Assembly: GCA_022575985.1 (NCBI GenBank)
Contig: JAKSXM010000272.1
Coordinates: forward strand, 9,238,001 to 9,302,000
Length of the DNA stretch: 64,000 nucleotides
Source of the DNA: Anagrus nilaparvatae
Taxonomy: Eukaryota > Arthropoda > Insecta > Hymenoptera > Mymaridae
Reading direction: 5' to 3'
The translations under genes were made by a program, and so were the position numbers. The notes under the pieces were generated by a model that saw only the letters and a list, made by a program, of their open reading frames with translations, had not been told where the DNA came from and did not search any database. Positions 35,926-47,300 of the stretch are shown here, piece by piece (position 1 is the first letter of the stretch; every line of letters starts with the position of its first letter).

Positions 35926-36255
35926 ATGTTGTATCACGAACGTAATCATACATTTACTAATACTCATAAAAATGACAGAAACGTTACACTTGAAATTTAA
36001 AATATTGCTAACGGTGAGTATATTATTGATAAGCAAAGTTTATTAAGATATTTTGCATCCATTTTCAACGGGGTAATTTCGGCTAAAGAATGCCTCATTC
36101 TTTTTGATGAAAGTATTAAGTATAAAATTGATGAAAATAATTTTGTAAATCATGTTTATAACATTACTTTGATTATTGACATAAAAAAAGAATTTAAAGT
36201 TTTCAAAAGTAAATTATTAGAAATTATAAATAAACTAGAATTTATACGAAATTAG
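35926..36255 (+). pseudogene. Small unknown gene remnant F
   Basis: ATG at 35926 (MLYHERNHTFTNTHKNDRNV) reaches an in-frame TAA at 35998. The same frame continues GEYIIDKQSLLRYFASIFNG, then KECLILFDESIKYKIDENNF and a lysine-rich helix, to TAG at 36253-36255. One stop in ~110 codons. The family is unknown. It lies in the same direction as its neighbours E and G. Confidence 0.45.
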
Positions 36256-36389
36256 GAAATCAATATACAGGACTTAAAAAAAATATAACCTTTGTTAAAA
36301 ATAGAGATAGTGGAGATGACATATGTAATGTAAAAGATTTTATTAACCATCTAAATGAATATGATGAGCGTATTCAATTATATAACGTA

Positions 36390-36431
36390 TAAATTATATA
36401 GCGTAAATTATATAGCGTAAATTATATAGCG
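36390..36431. repeat. Three tandem copies of a 14-base unit
   Basis: TAAATTATATAGCG is repeated three times exactly, immediately before the ATG at 36433. It is palindrome-rich and A+T-rich and could be a replication-slippage product. Confidence 0.85.
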
Positions 36432-36432
36432 T

Positions 36433-37076
36433 ATGCATAAAATCATTGAAGAGGTATTATTAAAATCATTTGAAAATGAAAAATTTCATCCCACTGTATT
36501 TGTTTTCACTGATAGCAATAATGAAGCTGAAGATAAGGATTTTTGAAAATTAGAATCATTTATCGCGCTGCTTGATCCATTTCTACGAAAGAATAGGCAT
36601 GTACATTATCAAATTCGAAAATATGTTCCCATTAAATTGGTTAAAAAATTTGAGTGCTATTAGTGGGGCTTTTTACATCAATTTAAAGGAAGCAGATGAT
36701 ATGGGGAAAATCCAGCAGTATCTTGATTTTATTCCACAAAAAATAAATTTTTTCAGTTATGATATATTAAAAATAAGTGTACCAAAAGAAGATATTTTTC
36801 TTCTGGATAGTATTCAGAAAAAAAAATTTGAAAATTTTGAAATTGTTAGAAACTGGGTATAATACGTTAATAATCAATAAAGAAAAGTTAAAAGAAGAAG
36901 GTAGAAAAGTGAAACCTGTAAAAAAGGGTTATTTAGATTTAAAAAAAACTTAGAAATATCAAGGTAATATTAATATCGTTCATCAAAGGAAAGTAAATGT
37001 TTCGTCAAAGGATCTTAAATTATACAATAAGATATTCAAGAGATTGTTATTTAATGACTTAAAAAATAATAATTAA
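36433..37076 (+). pseudogene. Unknown gene remnant G
   Basis: ATG 36433 opens HKIIEEVLLKSFENEKFHP and FVFTDSNNEAEDKDF, reaches TGA, then continues LESFIALLDPFLRKNRHVHY. The frame shifts near 36655 to NLSAISGAFYINLKEADDMG and DILKISVPKEDIFLLDS, ending at 36862. A second shift near 36850 leads into a lysine-rich segment (KLKEEGRKVKPVKKGYLDL) and, past one more stop, to TAA at 37074-37076. Alternating hydrophobic and acidic spacing suggests a folded enzyme-like or capsid-like protein, but no motif identifies it. Confidence 0.45.
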
Positions 37077-37280
37077 TTAATTATATTTTAGTAATTTACA
37101 TGGGTTTTAAATAAAGTGAGAGTGTATCAGGTCTTCGAAACTCCAAAAAAGTATTTTTCCCTGAAATTACTACCAATAATAGGTTACCAGCCTGACTTTT
37201 AGCCTGCTAGAGCGAAACTTTGATTTTTGGGAGCAATTTTTTGGCGTTTTTGTGTTCTGGCCTCTTTTAAAAAAAAGTAA
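37077..37280. other. Spacer
   Basis: No gene. It includes TTTTTGGGAGCAATTTTTTG, related to the TTTTTGGGAGCAATAACTCA segment near 9160, a weak sign of a dispersed repeat. Confidence 0.35.
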
Positions 37281-37541
37281 ATGAGAGATAATTTTTCCTT
37301 AAATAATACAAATAAGTATTTTATGAAAAATATTGAAGAACTACCAGAATTTTCTGATATTGACATCATAATTTATTTTGTTTGCACAAAAAGTTTTTAC
37401 ACTGGTGAAGAATTTAAAGCGTACAAAAGTTTGTGAGTTACAAATTTATTAGATGAAAGCACGTCAAATGAAGATGATAATAGTAAAGAAGCAACTAGTG
37501 GTTACGAGTCGAGTAGTAATAAGAGCAGTAACAGTATTTAA
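37281..37541 (+). pseudogene. N-terminal remnant of a SWIM/YqaJ-associated transposon-type protein
   Basis: ATG 37281 opens 51 codons, including IEELPEFSDIDIIIYF and SFYTGEEFKAYKSL, to TGA at 37434. The same frame then continues with an acidic serine-rich tail to TAA 37539-37541. SFYTGEQLKAYKSL-like motifs are, from memory, typical of the N-terminal part of multi-copy animal proteins that carry SWIM zinc fingers, often next to YqaJ-type nucleases in mobile elements. The expected LEAY..F..GWV continuation is missing. The copy looks truncated with the end replaced by a low-complexity tail. Confidence 0.4.
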
Positions 37542-38602
37542 TCGTAATATAATTAAGTTAAGCAAATGTACATAATAGAAATAAGATTGTGATATTGATA
37601 TCATTTTTTAAGTTGTTCACTTTTGTATAAAAACAAAAGTAAATTAAAAAAGTTTTATATTTTATATTTAAAAAAAATCATTACAATTATTTATCAATTG
37701 CATTTGTCTTAAAATTAGTAGCTCCCTTTTATTCAGATTCCTCCTTTAATTACGCATTTTTAAAGTACAAACCATCTGAGCATTCATATTAATTATATTC
37801 TCAAACTGTTGGTTAGAATGAATTTTATTATGCATTATTTCTATACAGCAGCGTAAATTTTAATATTAATAATTACTTTTTTTTTAGTAAATTTTTAAAA
37901 AGCTTTATTATTTGTTCTATTTTTATTAATTAGTTATAAATATTTATTAAAAATTGCCGATTACCAACGATTATTTTCATACCAGATTCAAACATACTAC
38001 AGTATGCGTATAAATGTTATTCTTATATATATTTGTTTGTGGCTGCATTACAGTCAAAAGTTTATTCTTTAATGCTGTATTTGTATTAAAATATTAAATT
38101 TTAAATAAATGTAGATGGGAATAAAAATTAATATGCATTGCAATTAATATATAGGAGAATTAATGCCCAGTAGAGTCAGGGATTTAGTATACTTTTATTT
38201 TTAATATTTAATTTATATTTTTATAATTGGGAAATTAATTAGGTTAATAATAATAAGCTGTTTGCATCGAACAAATTCACATATACAGTATAGTAAGGAA
38301 CTTTACTCGGATGCCCTAGTTGGCATTTTCTACTTTCTATATAATTTGCGTCTACTATTTCGTTTTTGGATATTAGTATATCGTGGACTTTGTATTGTAA
38401 AATTTAAAAATAAACTACCTTCAATGAGATATTAAAAAATTACTTTAGCGAATTACTTTTCAAGAACTTAAATCTTTATAAATACAAATAAAATATGAAT
38501 AATACAATTCTTCTTAGAAAAATTATATCAGCATAATAATCTTTAAAAAAATATAAGAAAACTATAGTGATTTCCAAGATTTACCATTATTAAATATTTC
38601 TT
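37542..38602. other. Spacer between the decayed block and the zinc-finger array
   Basis: A+T-rich; no gene, no clear inverted repeat. It includes the 3' flank of the first zinc-finger exon (minus strand), with no canonical AATAAA close to the stop. Confidence 0.45.
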
Positions 38603-39697
38603 CTACACATCGTCATTATTATCTAATGGCTCTTCTTTGATGTAGATTGTATTAACTTCTGAAGAACAAGAAGCATTTTCAGAAAAACCATTAGACCTTT
38701 CATAATTATGAACTTTTATATGCTTTTTTAAATTACCTGAATTATTGAATGATTTAAGACAATATTCACATTTTAAAGAATTTTCATGTAAATGAAATAA
38801 GTTTTTATGTTTGACAAGATAATTTGATCTTGTAAATAATTTTTGACAAACGTCACATTTAAAAGGTTTCAAACCAATATGAACTTTTTTGTGTCTTGAA
38901 AATGTACTTAAATCACTGAATCTTTTGTCACATTGATCACATTGATAAGGTTTTTCACCAGAATGAGTTCTTTTATGAATATCAAGACTACTTGAATGTC
39001 TGAAAGTTTTATTACATTCTAAACATTGAAATGGTTTTTCACTTGTATGTATTAATTGATGTCTGTTTAAATGATCTCTACGAGTAAATGTTTTTTCACA
39101 GCTATTACACTTAAATGGTTTTTCTTCCAAATGAACTTTGTCGTGTAAGACCAAGGCACTTTTAAAACTAAACGTTTTACTACATATATTACATTTGAAT
39201 GGTTTTTGACCAGCATGATTTTGTTTATGTGTTGTTAAATGTCCAGATTGTTTAAATGATTTACCACATATATCACATTTAAATGGTTTTTCACCAGTAT
39301 GTATTCTATTATGTCTTACAAGATCACTAAAACATTGAAAAGTTTTTCCACATATTTCACAAATATTTTTATAATCTTTAACATTTATTCTTTGAAATTC
39401 TATAAAATTATATTTATTACATTCTAAGCATTCACAAAATAATTTTTCATTTATATGGATTTGCTTATGATTTTTAAAATCAATTAATTCAATAAAATTT
39501 TTACCACATTCTTCACAATTATAATTATCTTCGATAAAATGTATTTTAACATGCAATAAAAGTTTTTGCTTGCAATTAAATATTTTATTACATGTTTCAC
39601 ACTTATAATTAATTTTTTTATCGACATAAGTATTTTCTTCTGAACTATTTTTACAATTATTGGATTTATCATCTGAAATAACAGCTTGGCATGTTTC
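38603..39697 (-). CDS. C2H2 zinc-finger protein, 3'-terminal exon (ZF-1)
   Basis: The exon starts after the acceptor TATTTATTTCAG (minus strand, ending at 39698). It is open in phase 0 for 364 codons to TAG at 38603-38605; the first in-frame ATG is well inside the exon (about 39556), so translation must begin in an upstream exon. About ten C2H2 fingers are visible. The first is YKCETCNKIFNCKQKLLLH, the third to ninth have TGEKPF-type linkers, the order is regular C-x2-C-x12-H-x3-H, and one early finger is degenerate. The tail is short and ends NTIYIKEEPLDNNDDV, with a sumoylation-type IKEE. Canonical linkers imply sequence-specific DNA binding in the nucleus. The closest relatives in the window are ZF-4 to ZF-6, which share SS..NTI..KEE tails. 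Confidence 0.88.
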   Translation of the reverse strand, partial: ETCQAVISDDKSNNCKNSSEENTYVDKKINYKCETCNKIFNCKQKLLLHVKIHFIEDNYNCEECGKNFIELIDFKNHKQIHINEKLFCECLECNKYNFIEFQRINVKDYKNICEICGKTFQCFSDLVRHNRIHTGEKPFKCDICGKSFKQSGHLTTHKQNHAGQKPFKCNICSKTFSFKSALVLHDKVHLEEKPFKCNSCEKTFTRRDHLNRHQLIHTSEKPFQCLECNKTFRHSSSLDIHKRTHSGEKPYQCDQCDKRFSDLSTFSRHKKVHIGLKPFKCDVCQKLFTRSNYLVKHKNLFHLHENSLKCEYCLKSFNNSGNLKKHIKVHNYERSNGFSENASCSSEVNTIYIKEEPLDNNDDV

Positions 39698-41363
39698 CTG
39701 AAATAAATATTATTTTTATTACTGATGTCTTTGAATTGCTGAAATAATAGCATATTTTGTTTGAGCTAAATATTTTTCATATCACACAATTTTTTGTCTC
39801 TAGGATTTGAGTTTTTATTACTATGTTTATAAATATCCTTTGGTTCTGTACTAATTCTTTGGACCATACAGTATAAGAATTATTTGTTTTTGCAGTATTG
39901 TTTTGGAAATTTATTAGAATTAATAATACTAATTCATGATTCTGGTAAATTAGCTTGCACATTATGGCTAGTAATTAATTAATTTTGATTAATAAACTTT
40001 TATAAAGTAAAATATGTTTTTGTGTATCTTGTTCGATAAGTTTGTAAATTTAATCGATTTTTATAGCTATAACAGATTTTATTATTTTTAATATTAACAT
40101 TTATTATGGATTGATTAAGTTTTATTTTCATTTCTAATGTCATTTGCAATTGCTAAATTTTTCATTTTCTTTCGTAACCTGTTTTTGAAATATAATACTC
40201 ATTTTTATAATATGAAAGAAAGAAATTTTGTTCTGACTCTTTTGAAATAAAAAAAAAATGACCAACAAATAAATCATGAAAGAGTAAAATAGTAAGATTT
40301 GTTAATATCTACATTTATTAGCAAAAATAAGAGCGTAAATTAATTATTGTATTTTTATTTACTCAGACATATTAGACTTAACTACCAATATATATCGAAT
40401 TATTATTTACAATTGGCCTGTAATGGGTAATAACTTAACTAACAACTTTATTTTAAAAATGAAAAGGTTATCATAAAGCACAAAATATACAACTTTTTAA
40501 AGCCCACTCAAATATACTATTATAAAAGCAATAGAAAATCAGAATATTTGCATGTCATTTTTTAATTAGTGAAACCCTATCAATTATTATAAAAGTCATG
40601 GTTCTTAAAATATTTTCACACATCAAAAAATTAACTACAATATTAAATCATTAAACAGTCAATTACATAAATTAATTTTCAATCCAAAATAATTTTTAAT
40701 AATTAGTAAAAATTAAAATTAAACAAAAAGAAGCGTAATTAATGACTTGGAATAAAGTAATAAATACCTGCTAACTTAAATTACTAAACTTCATTAAAAT
40801 TAAATTTATCAATTATCTTAATTAAAAAATGAAATCAAATTTAAATCACATTTATTGAATATTTAATTCTATTTTTACTTTTAAAAAAATTTACTAATAG
40901 ATGGCACACACACACCAATTAAGTTAAAAAATCATAAAAATATGATTAATTTTTTGCAATATAAAATTAAAACTTATTCCAAAAGAAAATAAATTAATTA
41001 CTTAAAAAATATTACATTGATACAGGAATACTATTACTCCAAATATTAAATTTTTTACAATATCCGCTTAGACTATATAACTTGCCAAAATTTTATCAGG
41101 AATCCATTTTTTACTTGATAGTATGATTTTAGAAAATTAAAATCCAAGTAAATGGCTTTGCTTATTATTTAAAATCTTAATCTACTTAATCTTAATTTAT
41201 TCACAGTTAAAACTATAATATCAAAATATTATTCTTTATAACATAATCAGCCTGATAATAATAAAATTGATAACTATTAATCTTTGTACTGCAAGGTATT
41301 TCTTTTTAAAAATTTTACTCGTATATAAAAATATTTGCGATAATAATCATAATTATCAACATA
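39698..41363. other. Intron or intergenic DNA between ZF-1 and ZF-2
   Basis: No coding frame with protein character. A minus-strand AATAAA (TTTATT at 41196-41201) lies ~165 bases past the ZF-2 stop and may be its polyadenylation signal. No strong minus-strand GTAAGT donor that would mark a ZF-1 first exon is seen. Confidence 0.5.
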
Positions 41364-44300
41364 TTAAAAATAATCCATTTCAGAAGCTTCTCTTTCTCCA
41401 AAATGACTATTAGGTAATTCAACCTTTATTGATTGGGATCTATCAACTTCAATATCACTTTCTACAATTTCTTCATCGCTATCAGATTCTTCAATTTCTG
41501 ATTCGTAGCCATATTCTTCCATTTCCATTTCATAATCATCTCTTTCTATTTCAGTTTCATATCCGATTTGTTCTGCATCAATTTCACAATCTTCTGAATG
41601 TTGTATCAAGTGGTTAATAAGATTTATTTTTGAATCCAAAATTTCATTACACTGAGGACATTTAAATATTTTATTCAATTTATCGGTTTCATTGTGAACG
41701 TCTTCTTCAAAATCTGATTTTTTAATTTTTGTTTCATAATTTTCTTTTAATTGTGTATGCATATCAACGTGATCCATGAATTCAATTTTAGAATAAAAGG
41801 CTTTATCACAATAGACGCATTCAAAATTTTCGTTACATTTATCTTTTTCATTGTTTTGAAACAAATTATTTTGTTGATAAAAAGTTATTTGTCGATCAAT
41901 AAATCCAAATGAACTTTTGTTTGTATCAAGATTTTGACTATAATTATCAACTATGTTGGTATATGGTAGTGCATTTACGTGAGTTCTTTTGTGACTTTTA
42001 AAGAAATCCAGGTTAGCAAAAGTCTCGCCACATATATCACATTTATATATTTTAATATTATCTGCGTTGATATAAGAATCACTTTTTAAACATTCATTCA
42101 AAGGATTCAAAAATTCACTTTCCTCTTCGTTTCGTTTCAATACTTTTTCAGCTTCTAGATTTGATCCCAAATTCTTGCTTGTCGATTGATCTTCGCTATC
42201 AAATTTCTGATTTGTCGTAGTTTCAGAATTTGTAAAAACATCTTGGCATGCTTTCAGATTATTACTAAGATTTCCTATATTTTTATGCACGTTTTGATTT
42301 GTGACTGAGGATTTCTTGGAAGTCTTTTGATTTGAATGTATTTTTAGATGATTTATGATATTTTTTTTTGTCTGGAAAACCTTTATGCAATAATCACATT
42401 TAAATACCTGCAAGTTTATTTCTTCCTGGGTTTTTTGTGTTTTTGGGTAAGGTCTAATTTTTTTCTTAATTTCATTTTCATTTTCATTTTTATTTAAACG
42501 TAACTTGAAATTTAACTGATTATTAATAATTGTTTTAAGATTAGGAATGTTTTTAATCTTTTCCTCGCTAACCTTATTCTTAACTTCTTGGTTACTTTCA
42601 GATGATTCTTGTTTAGAGTGTGTTTTTAGATGATTTATGATACCGCCTCTAGAAATGAAGAATTTTATACAATGAGCACAACTATAAATTTTTGGATTAG
42701 CTTCTTTTATATTTGAATGATTAATAACAGTCTCTTTAGAGTTAGGTATGTTTTTACTTTGTTTCTCAAAAAGATTAGATTCACTTTTAGCAGAACGTAA
42801 CCTTGATTTATTTAAATTTAAGTTTATATTCTCTTTAGAGTTGGGTGTGTGTTTACTTTTTTTCTCAAAAATCTCTTTAGATTCGCTTTTAGCAGAACGT
42901 GACCTTAAATTACTTAAATTTAAGTTGATATTCTCTTTAGAGTTGGGTGTGTGTTTACTTTTTTTCTCAAAAATCTCTTTAGATTCGATTTTAGCAGAAC
43001 GTGACCTTGATTTACTTAAATTTAAGTTGATATTTTCTTTAGAGTTGGGAATTATTTTACTTTTCTTCTCGAAAAGATTAGATTCACTTTTAGCAGAACG
43101 TAACCTTGATTTATTTAAATTTAAATTGATACTCTCATCAGAAATAAGTTTGCTTTTACTTTTTTTCTCAAAAACCTCTTCTTTATTTTCGTTTTTATTT
43201 GAGCGTAAATTTAAATGATTGATTGCAGAATCTTTTTCTCTTTTTTCCTTAACATTCTCTTCAATTTCTGTTTTATGTGATCGTAAATTTAAATGATTAG
43301 TAACTGATACTTTAGAGTTAGGAATGACTTTAATTTTGTTCTCGCTATTCTCTTTCTTAGTGTTTTGCCTAGCCAGCTGGATTTTTTGAACTAATTTTCT
43401 ACCACGTGATTTATCTGTCTCTGCCTGAAGTTTTTTATTGGATCCTAAGTTAATTTCTGAAATATTATTGTGGTTTGAAATTTCTTTCGACTTTTCTTGG
43501 TTAAAATGGGTTTTAACATGATTCATAATACCACCTCTAGTAACAAATTTTTTCAGACAATCAGCACATCTATAAATTTTAGGTTTAGCTTCTTTTAAAC
43601 TTGAATAATTGATTACAATCTCTTTAGAGTGAGGTATGTATTTACTTTTTTTCTCAAAAAGATTAGATTCACTTTTAGCCGAACGTAGTCTTGAATTATT
43701 TAAATTTAAACTTATAACATCTTTAGAGTTAGAAGTGTGTTCACTTTTATTTTCAATAATCTCTTCAGATTCACTTTTAGCAGAACGTAACCTTGAATTA
43801 CTCAATTTCAAGTTGATATTCTCTTTACAGTTGCGCGTGTTTTTACTTTTTTTCTCAAAAATCTCTTTAGACTCGCTCTTAGCAGAACGTAACCTTGAAT
43901 CGCTCAAATTCAAGTTGATATTCTCTGTATAGTTAAGTATGTTTTTACTTTTTTTCTCAAAAATCTCTTTAGACTCGCTTTTAGCCGAAAGTAACCTTGA
44001 ATTGCTCAAATTTAAGTTGATTTTCTCTGTACAGTTTAGTGTGTTTTTACTTTTTCTCTCAAATACCTCTCCCTTTGTTTCTATTTTATTTGAGCGTAAA
44101 TATAAATGATTGATTGCAGGAGCTTTTTCTATTTTCTGGCTAATCTTTTCTTTAATTTCTGTTTTATGTGATCGTAAATTTAAGTGATTTGTAACTGAGA
44201 CTTTGGAGTTAGGAATGGCTTTAATTTTTTTTTCGCTAATCTCTTCCTTAGTGTCTTGATTAGCCAGCTGGACTTTTTGAACTAGTTTTCTACCATGTGA

Positions 44301-47300
44301 TTTATCTGTCTGTTTTTGAAGTTTTTTATTGGATCCTACGTTATTTTCTGAAGAATTTTTAAGGTTTGAAATTTCTTCGGACTGCTCTTGGTTAAAATGG
44401 GTTTTTACATGATTCATAATACCACCTCTAGTAACAAATTTTTTCAGACAATCAGCACAAGTATAAATTTTTGGTTTAGTTTCTTTTATGATTGAATAAT
44501 TAATTATGATCTCTTTAGAGTAAGGTATGTTTTCATTTTTTTTCTCAAAAAGATTAGATTCACTTTTAGCAGAACGTAACCTTGATTTATTTAAATTTAA
44601 GTTTATATTCTCTTTAGAGTTGGGTGTGTGTTTACTTTTTTTTTCAACAATCTCTTCAGATTCACTTTTAGCAGAACGTAACCTCCAATTACTCAAATTT
44701 AAGTTGGTATTATCTTTGCAGTTTAGTGTGTTTTTACTTTTTCTCTCAAAAATCTCTTTAGACTCGCTTTTAGCAGAACGTAGCCTCGAATAATTTGAAT
44801 TCGAGTTGATAATCTCTTGAGAGTTAGGTAAGTTTTTACTATTTTTCTCAAATATCTCTCCCTTTGTTTCTTTTTTATGTGAGCGTAAATTTAAATTATT
44901 GATAACTGAGACTTTAGATTCAGGAATGACTTTCATGTTTTTCTCGCTAATATCTTTCTTAGTCTTTTTGAGCTGGATTTTTTGACCTAGTTTACTACCA
45001 CGTGATTCATCTGTCTCTACCTGAAGTTTTTTATTGGATCCTGAGTTGCTATCTGAAATATTATTGTGGTTTGAAATTTCTTTCGACTTTTCTTGGTTAA
45101 AATGGGTTTTTACATGATTCATAATACCACCTCTAGTAATAAATTTTTTTATACAATCAGCGCAACTATAAACTTTAGGTTTAGCTTCTTTTATATTTGA
45201 ATAATTGTCGACAATCTCATTAGAGTATAGTATGTTTTTACTTTCTTTCTCAACAAGATCAGATTCACTTTTAGCAGAACGTAACCTTGAATTATTTAAA
45301 TTCAAGTTGTTATTTTTGACATCAACAGCTTTAGATTTAGAAATATCTTTGCTTTTAACATCGCATTTTACCTTATTTGTTTCATTCTGATCCAATTTAT
45401 CCTTTTTGTTATTTATTCTTTGTTTATGTATTTTTAAATGATTTTCAATGCTCAATTTAGATTCCATGAATTTATGACAGTATAAACATTCAAACCTTTC
45501 CTCATAGTTTTTTAAAATTTTGTTTGGAAGTAAATAGTTCCCTTTATTCATCGCATTACTGTGTAGTCTTTTTACATGAACATTGCTTTTCAAATCTATA
45601 CGAGGCTCTACCTTTTTGAGATTCAATTTCGTTAAAGTCTGTTTATCATTATTTAATTCTTTAATTTTTAGTAATCTATTTTTTAAAGCCTTCCTTTGCT
45701 CAACAATATGTATTTTTCCATGACTATTTACAGCAAATACAGAAGAAAACATTTTTTTGCAATATTTACAAGCCAACATTTTTTTATAGTCCCTTTCAAG
45801 TTCTGAAAGATCTAATGTATTCCGAGTAGCTTTGTGTTTTAAAGGAGATTTACGATCTTCAATATTTTGCTTAACAATATGAATCCTTAGATGATTATTT
45901 AAACTTATTTTAGAATAAAAAGTTTTCTTGCAATATTTACAAGCAAAAGTTGTTTTACAGTCTTTTTCATTTCTATGCTGATTAACAGTTTCTGGAATAT
46001 CTAACGTTTTTTGGGCTACTTTTTGTTCGGAAGTAGTTTTATTTTTGTGCATAAGTTTATGAGTATCAAATTTATGCTTCTGATTAAACAGTTTTTCACA
46101 TTTTAAACATTTAAAAATTATTTTATTATGAGTTACTTTATGGTTTTTAAACTTTCTTAAGTTAGTAAAATTTTTATCACATTTTTTGCAATTATAATTT
46201 GTTTTAGCAATAATAATTTTTTTGCAATTAAAAGTTTTTGCATGAAGCAAACGTTTATGAATGATTAACTGATTTTTACGAGCAAAAGATTTTTGACATT
46301 TTTCACATTGGTTAAGTTTTTTAACTACATCAACGTTTTTATGTTTATCTAGAGAATTTTCAGGGGCAAATTCTTTTTCACGGGTTAAGGACGACTGAAG
46401 TTTTGAGTCAACTTTCTTAATTGCATGGACACTTTCATGTTCTTTTAAACTTTTTTCGGTAGGAAATTTTTTTTTACAATTTTCACATGAATAATTTTTT
46501 GAATTAACTTGGATACTGGCGTGAGCAATTTTATGCATTTTGAGACTTTTTTGAGTAGCGAATTCTTTTTTACATATTTCACATGCATAATTTTTTGATT
46601 TTAATTGGATATCGGTATGAACAATTTTATGTTTTCTGAGACTTTTCTCGGTCCCGAATTCTTCTTTACATATTTCACATGAATAATTTCGTGCTTCAAG
46701 TTCGTTGTCAGTGTGAACAGTTTTATGTTGAGCTAAACTTTTTTTGGTAAATTTTTTGTTGCAAACTTTACATGAATAAAGTCTCCTAACAGAGTGAGCA
46801 CTTTTATGTCCATTCAGACTGTCTAAATTATCATATTCTTTGTTGCATATTTCACATGAAAAGTTTTTCAAATTCAACCGATTTTTGGCATGACCGCTTT
46901 CATGCTTGTCCAGAATTGTTTCATCAGGGAATTTTTTTTTGCATATTTTACATGAATAATTTTGTGAATCAAGCTCGTTGTCAACATGAATAACTGTATG
47001 CTTAGCTAAATCTTTTTTGCTAAATTCTTCTTTGCAAACTTCACATGGATAAAGTCCTCTAACAGAGTGAACTCTTTTATGTCCGTACAGACTTTGTTTT
47101 TTATCGAATTCTTTGTTGCATACTTCACATTTATAAAGTTCCTTATTGCCTTGAATTTTTTTATGTCTTTTCAATCTTTTTTCAGTAATCAAATTATTTT
47201 TGCTTAAAGAATCTTTTTTATCAAAATGTTTTTTATTTTTATGAACCTGTATAAAAGCTGGAATATTTTTTGCTTTCCTTAAATTATTCCTTGTATTAAA

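Noticed and set aside
39484..39753. 89-codon minus-strand frame at the start of ZF-1
   Set aside because: It is a shifted frame over the real exon; the in-phase frame encodes zinc fingers and begins at the splice acceptor.
42748..45390. Plus-strand open frames with repeated LDSLLAERNL motifs
   Set aside because: They are the exact antisense of the SRLRSAKSES repeats in the ZF-2 exon; the periodicity keeps the opposite frame open without coding.
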